Source: Anaerolineales bacterium (lineage in GTDB: Bacteria; Chloroflexota; Anaerolineae; Anaerolineales; UBA4823). Taken from it: 64,000 nucleotides of DNA. Made by a program: the position numbers and the translations under genes. The DNA is taken from contig JAGUYW010000027.1 in assembly GCA_020061105.1 (NCBI GenBank), positions 1-64,000 of the forward strand, in the 5' to 3' direction. Shown piece by piece: positions 59,210 to 64,000 of the stretch. Numbering within the stretch: the first letter of the stretch is position 1; the number at the start of each line of letters is the position of its first letter. The notes under the pieces were generated by a model. It did no database searches. It saw only the letters and a program-made list of their open reading frames with translations, and was not told where the DNA came from.

Positions 59210-60139
59210 TTATTCCGCCGAGCCGGCGGCTTGCTTTTTTGCGACAGGCCGCCGCCTTTGGATCTGGATCGCCAGCACGCCCAGCCCGGCAATCAGAATG
59301 CCAAGCCATTGCTGCATGGTTAACGCTTCTCCTAAAAAGATCCATGCCAATAAAGGAATTTGTATCAGCATGGTGTTGTTGATAATGCTTGATTCAGTCG
59401 CCGATAGTGTGCGCAGGGTATGATTCCATAACGAGAACGCAAAAGCGGTGTTTACCAGCGCCAACCAACCGATAATCAGCCAATGTTTCCAACTCAGAGG
59501 GGGTAACCCTTGCGCCAAAATCCCTACCAACAAGAGAAGGGCAGCCCCGACGCCCATGCTAACCGTAGTCACGAGTACTACTGGAATGCCAGTACGGGAA
59601 TTGGTGTAGCGCCCTAAGACTGCAGAACCGGCATTAGCGATCACTCCAAGCGCCACAATGCTTAACCCGATCATTTGACCAGCCGGTATTAGTACTGGGA
59701 AAAAATACAATATCGAGCCCGTGATCGACAGGATTACTCCAAGCCAATCCTGCAGACGCGGCGCTTCTTTGAGCCATGCCAGACTCATTCCTGCGACAAA
59801 AATTGAGGTGAAATTGAGCAGTAAACTTACCGTGGCAGAAGGTAAATATGACAGGCCGATGTAGATGGCGCCTTGTACGATGGCGTAATATACCAGCCCA
59901 AGCACAATCAGCAGGCCCCATTGTGGACGCTTTAGAGAGCCCAGCGCGGCGCGCTGCCTGGGCTGCAGGGCAAAGGGTAGTAAACAAATAAATGCCAGGC
60001 CGTAGCGCAGTCCAGAAAACGTCAGGGCGGGGATGTCGACCAACCCGATTTTGATGAGCACCCAGGAAGTAGACCAAAGGAATGTAACGAACAACGCCTG
60101 GAGCATCGCGCCGGCGCGTTGAGAAAGGCGGTTGGGCAT
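59210..60139 (-). CDS. EamA/DMT-family transporter
   Basis: About ten TM segments in two repeats; ALFVTFLWSTSWVLIKIGLVDIPALTFSGLRY...LWNHTLRTLSATESSIINNTMLIQIPLLAWIFLGEALT. Confidence 0.92.
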   Translation of the reverse strand: MPNRLSQRAGAMLQALFVTFLWSTSWVLIKIGLVDIPALTFSGLRYGLAFICLLPFALQPRQRAALGSLKRPQWGLLIVLGLVYYAIVQGAIYIGLSYLPSATVSLLLNFTSIFVAGMSLAWLKEAPRLQDWLGVILSITGSILYFFPVLIPAGQMIGLSIVALGVIANAGSAVLGRYTNSRTGIPVVLVTTVSMGVGAALLLLVGILAQGLPPLSWKHWLIIGWLALVNTAFAFSLWNHTLRTLSATESSIINNTMLIQIPLLAWIFLGEALTMQQWLGILIAGLGVLAIQIQRRRPVAKKQAAGSAE

Positions 60140-60246
60140 GCTGGTATTTTACCTGGGAAATGTTTTACCAGCAGACGAGTATCTGTCTTATAATATATCG
60201 CAGGAACAAACGGTGTAAGAATCCAAAACAAGGAATTTATATTCAT

Positions 60247-61413
60247 ATGGCAAAGGTTTCTACTCTTTCGAATACATTCAATACGATCAAGGAAGTCGAC
60301 TTGCGCCCGCTACGACAGCAAGCACTCAATGGCGTGCGTATGAGCATCGTTGGCGCGCCTGGGTCTGGACGCTCGACGTTAGCTGCCCAACTGCGCCGCG
60401 ACCCAGCCCGACCGGAGAACCAGACTGATAGCCCGGTGTTAATTCTCGACCTGGAGCAAGCGGCGCAGGCCTCCGGCGCCGATCTGATTATCCTGGTGGT
60501 CGATCATCGCAAACTTGATACGACGCTGGAGCAAGGCCTGGCACAGCAGTGGGCCAACGCCAACCAGCGCGTTCTTATCTTGCTGAATGAATTCGAAGAA
60601 CCGCAAGGCAGTAAATCGATGATCGCCTGGTCGAATTGGAGCCGCCGGCGGGTGGTGCTCGGCTCGGTGTTGGATGAACATTTTCTGACGAATCGTTTTG
60701 CGGGGGTGGTGATCGATTTGCTGCCCAACCATGTGCTTGGGCTGGGACGCGCTTTCCCGCTCTTTCGGGTCGCCGTAGCCCATTATTTAATCAACGATAC
60801 AAGCCTGTCGAATGCAGCCTATTCTATAAGCACTGGGTTGGCTGAAATTGTGCCGATTTTTGATATCCCGTTGAACGTTGCCGATATGGTCGTGCTTACC
60901 AAGACTCAGGCTTACCTGGTGTATAAACTCGGCCTGGCGTTTGGTTTTTCGACTCAATGGCAGGATTATGTGGCTGAGTTTAGCAGTGTGCTGGGCGCCG
61001 GCTTCCTTTGGCGGCAAATTGCTCGCAGCCTGGTGGGTTTGATCCCGGTATACGGAATTATCCCCAAAGTGGCTGTGGCATATTCCGGCACCTATGTGGT
61101 TGGGCACGCTGTATTGCAGTGGTACATAACCGGACGGCATATCTCGACCCGCCAGATGCGCGAATTATATCGCCAGGCCTTCCTGCGCGGCAAGGCTGTT
61201 GGCGCCAGACTGCTCGAAAAAGTGCCACGGCCGCATTTACCGAAGGTGAAGCTGCCGCGTCTGCCCAGGCGCGCCGCTCAGAAAGATGCGCTGCCGGCAT
61301 TGCCTTCACAGAGCGCGGCCATTAAAGCCTGCCCGCAGTGCGCCAAAGAAAGCGCCGCGGATGCCGCCTTTTGCCAGTACTGCGCCCATCCAATGGATAG
61401 TCCAGAAAGTTAA
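60247..61413 (+). CDS. P-loop GTPase-like protein with DUF697-like membrane region and C-terminal zinc ribbon
   Basis: IVGAPGSGRSTLAAQL; hydrophobic helices; ACPQCAKESAADAAFCQYCAHPMD. Confidence 0.72.
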   Translation: MAKVSTLSNTFNTIKEVDLRPLRQQALNGVRMSIVGAPGSGRSTLAAQLRRDPARPENQTDSPVLILDLEQAAQASGADLIILVVDHRKLDTTLEQGLAQQWANANQRVLILLNEFEEPQGSKSMIAWSNWSRRRVVLGSVLDEHFLTNRFAGVVIDLLPNHVLGLGRAFPLFRVAVAHYLINDTSLSNAAYSISTGLAEIVPIFDIPLNVADMVVLTKTQAYLVYKLGLAFGFSTQWQDYVAEFSSVLGAGFLWRQIARSLVGLIPVYGIIPKVAVAYSGTYVVGHAVLQWYITGRHISTRQMRELYRQAFLRGKAVGARLLEKVPRPHLPKVKLPRLPRRAAQKDALPALPSQSAAIKACPQCAKESAADAAFCQYCAHPMDSPES

Positions 61414-61417
61414 TCGA

Positions 61418-63649
61418 TCAAGCCTTTTTGGAAAACAGCGCCAGGCTGGCCCCCAAAAGCAACCCGCTGGCAGTTCCCACCAGCGCGCCAAACGGATCGT
61501 ACACGGCGTTCTTTTGCAACTCCAGGTTCAGCCAGTCGAACAAGCGGGCGGCCATCAGACCGGCTGCAGCGCCCGAGACTGCTCCAAAGCCAAATCCAAA
61601 GATGGCGCCTTCTTGTAAGCCTAGCCGGCCACGTAAGGGGCTGATACCACCCAACGCACCCAGCAGCGCCAGGAAGAACATTTGGCTGACCCCACCCAAC
61701 AATGCGCCCACCAGGAGCGGTTGAAGGCTTCCTTGTAATGGATAAAGCAGCTTTCCCAAAGCGCTGCCCAAGATCATGCCCATAAAACCGCCATAGGTCC
61801 CCACAAGGCTGGTAAAGCTCAACGGCGGCGCCCAGAACTTCAAGAAGCTTTTCCAGGGGGAAACGTGGAGGCGAAGAATCAACATTTTGACCTGCTCCCA
61901 ATCGCCAGCTTTGGCTGCCACCTGGATTGAAGCCTGGTGTTCTCCATAGGACAAGTCGCCTACTGATAGGTCGACCTGCGCAGGACATGCCGAGCCTGGC
62001 GAACAGCCGAAGTGAGGCGGGCGTGCGATTGCCCAGGGACGGTCGCTGGAGATGCGACCCTCGAAAAAGCTGCCCCCAAGATTATTGACTTGAAATGCAT
62101 CCCGCAACATCGCTCCCCTGGCGACTTTCCCAAAATCCAATTCCAGGGTATCGATGGCTAATTCCGGTTCAGGGACAATGAATTTGATGGCGATTTGTAG
62201 CTTACCGGCTGTTCCGGCATCCAGATTCAGGTAGTAGGTCTGGGTTTGTGGTGAGGGCGTCAGGTTGGAGGTATCGATTCTTAGTTTTAAGGAGCAGCGC
62301 TCGTGAAAGATGAATTCTTTTGGAGTCAGCTTTAGACACGGAGCGGTTTTTACACAGATACCGTGTAAACAACCGCTGCCCTGGTTGCTTAAGGAGATGT
62401 CAAGCCGGCGAAAGGATCGCCATGGGATCATGCCGGCGTCAATGACAGTCTGGTTGGTGTGCAAACTCGGGGCAGGAAAGCGCGGGTCAAGCTGGCGCAG
62501 CACTGCATCCAGGGCTAGATGGGGGTTGGATTGCCGGGCTTTGGTATCGCGGATTGTTTTTGCATAATGGTTCTGGTGGTTTTTGCGAAACCAGTCTTCC
62601 CAATCGCCGTCTTTGAGATACTCGAGCGCTTCCTGCCAATGTTGGTCAGCCATGGCTGCCAGGCTGGCGGGTTGCAGCGACCGGGCGCCATTTTGCCAGC
62701 GGAAAGCCGCCATTCCCGCAGGCGGCGGCTGCAACAAATCGGCAAACTCTGCGGCGGTGGGACGCCGCCGGACATCGATTGTGAGCGCCTTCTGCAACGC
62801 CGCAGCGATATCAGATGGCAGGCGATTTATTTTTGGAAATGGATCTGGAGGTTCTGGCGGCTGTTGATCGGTTAGAAGATGGTAGAGAGTCGCCGCCAGG
62901 GCGTAAACATCTGAGCGGTGCTCGGCTTGACCGGCGATCTGCTCTGGCGCAGCGTAGCCAAGCGTACCATAGATACTGGTTTTGCCTTTAGCGGCGCGTC
63001 CTGCTGGCGGCGCCATCCCGGCGGCTTTCACCGTTCCGAAATCCACCAGCCAGATATTGCCCGACTCGTCCAGGATTAAATTAGCCGGTTTGATATCCAT
63101 GTGGACAATATTCTTGCCGGCTAAGACTTGCAGAATCCGGCAAATTTCAATTCCCCACTGGCGTACCTGCTCAGGCGAGTAGGGCTGCCCAGGGATAAGC
63201 TTGCCATTGGGATCCAGGTGTGTCAGGCCGCTCTCCAGGTTTTTCCCCTCGATAAATTGCATCACGATATAAAATCGACCGGCCTGGCTGAAATATTCAT
63301 AGATTTGGGGAATTCCCGCCACACTCAAGGAGGCAAGGGTGGCAGCTTCGATTTCGAAGCGACGTTGGGCGCGCTCTTTTTCGCCTGGCTTGCCAGGGTC
63401 ATAATAATCGAGCATTTCTTTGATGACCACGGGGTGCGGGCGGTTGGCAATTGTACGGTGAGCCAGGTACAAAGCGCCCATGCCGCCCTGGCCCAGGCTG
63501 CGTTGAATGGTATAGGTGTATCCGCCCTTCAGGGTAGCTCCCGGCCTGATCTGGCCGGATGGCGCGCTGATCAAGGGCGTACCGCATTTGACGCAGTGTT
63601 TAGCCTGGGGTTGGTTAATGGCCTGGCATTGCGGGCATCGCATTGCCAT
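61418..63649 (-). CDS. Serine/threonine protein kinase with N-terminal zinc ribbon and C-terminal membrane region
   Basis: CPQCQAINQPQAKHCVKCGTPL; LGQGGMGALYLAHR; VHMDIKPANLILDESGNIWLVDFGTVK. Confidence 0.93.
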   Translation of the reverse strand: MAMRCPQCQAINQPQAKHCVKCGTPLISAPSGQIRPGATLKGGYTYTIQRSLGQGGMGALYLAHRTIANRPHPVVIKEMLDYYDPGKPGEKERAQRRFEIEAATLASLSVAGIPQIYEYFSQAGRFYIVMQFIEGKNLESGLTHLDPNGKLIPGQPYSPEQVRQWGIEICRILQVLAGKNIVHMDIKPANLILDESGNIWLVDFGTVKAAGMAPPAGRAAKGKTSIYGTLGYAAPEQIAGQAEHRSDVYALAATLYHLLTDQQPPEPPDPFPKINRLPSDIAAALQKALTIDVRRRPTAAEFADLLQPPPAGMAAFRWQNGARSLQPASLAAMADQHWQEALEYLKDGDWEDWFRKNHQNHYAKTIRDTKARQSNPHLALDAVLRQLDPRFPAPSLHTNQTVIDAGMIPWRSFRRLDISLSNQGSGCLHGICVKTAPCLKLTPKEFIFHERCSLKLRIDTSNLTPSPQTQTYYLNLDAGTAGKLQIAIKFIVPEPELAIDTLELDFGKVARGAMLRDAFQVNNLGGSFFEGRISSDRPWAIARPPHFGCSPGSACPAQVDLSVGDLSYGEHQASIQVAAKAGDWEQVKMLILRLHVSPWKSFLKFWAPPLSFTSLVGTYGGFMGMILGSALGKLLYPLQGSLQPLLVGALLGGVSQMFFLALLGALGGISPLRGRLGLQEGAIFGFGFGAVSGAAAGLMAARLFDWLNLELQKNAVYDPFGALVGTASGLLLGASLALFSKKA

Positions 63650-63653
63650 TCCC

Positions 63654-64000
63654 CTACGGATTGGCCGAGCGGGCGCAGCGAAAGCCCAGATCGTCGCGTT
63701 CGTCTGCCAGGGTCAGCCAGTCGCGGTGCACGGCGCGAACGGTCAGGCGGCTATAAACCCGCCACGAACCGCCCCGCAGGACATGCATAAATGGGCCTTG
63801 ATATTCGCTGGCGGTCCACTCCCAAACATTGCCACACATATCCCACACCCCGTAGGGGCTGGCGCCTTGTGGATATTTATCCACTGGCGTGGTTGCGCCG
63901 ATCCCGGATTCCCAGTTGTTACAATATTTACCATCTTGCCAATCCTCGCCCCAGGGGTAGGTGCGCCCATCTTCTCCGCGGGCAGCTTTTTCCCACTCTT
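63654..64000 (-). CDS. Formylglycine-generating enzyme (SUMF1)-like protein, N-terminus beyond window
   Basis: EWEKAARGEDGRTYPWGEDWQDGKYCNNWESG...YGVWDMCGNVWEWTASEYQGPFMHVLRGGSWRVYSRLTVRAVHRD...DLGFRCA. Confidence 0.9.
   Translation of the reverse strand, partial: EWEKAARGEDGRTYPWGEDWQDGKYCNNWESGIGATTPVDKYPQGASPYGVWDMCGNVWEWTASEYQGPFMHVLRGGSWRVYSRLTVRAVHRDWLTLADERDDLGFRCARSANP

Overview
The window looks like one chromosomal segment of a moderately GC-rich bacterium. Gene content suggests Chloroflexota, possibly Anaerolineae, but this is inferred and was not tested. It opens with the translation block tuf(partial)-rpmG-tRNA-Trp-secE-nusG-rplK-rplA-[L10 leader]-rplJ-rplL. rplL is followed by a terminator and a two-component system, not by rpoBC. 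Four regions stand out. (1) 11.0-24.0 kb is a defence-type island: hsdR (with an inserted carboxypeptidase-regulatory-like beta-sandwich domain), hsdM, hsdS, a second large N6-adenine methylase, an ABC/SMC-like AAA ATPase, an HNH nuclease, a HARE-HTH/Mrr/RAMA-like endonuclease and a DUF4268 protein with a PD-(D/E)XK-like N-terminus. The genes are abutting or overlapping through most of the run. (2) 26.0-30.6 kb is a five-gene operon with ATGA overlaps at all four junctions: UbiD-like decarboxylase, DUF2721, aconitase-X large subunit, aconitase-X small subunit, DUF89. It resembles the archaeal-type mevalonate branch. (3) Two near-identical promoters (TTGACA-N16/17-TATAAT) carry a GAAC-N4-GTTC palindrome in the spacer, upstream of a membrane protein gene and a lytic transglycosylase gene. 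(4) A sulfatase gene remnant is fused in frame to the end of a membrane-protein ORF. The rest is mostly ordinary metabolic, stress, transport and cell-envelope genes. No CRISPR array, rRNA or transposase was seen. All family assignments are by reading motifs; no searches were run.
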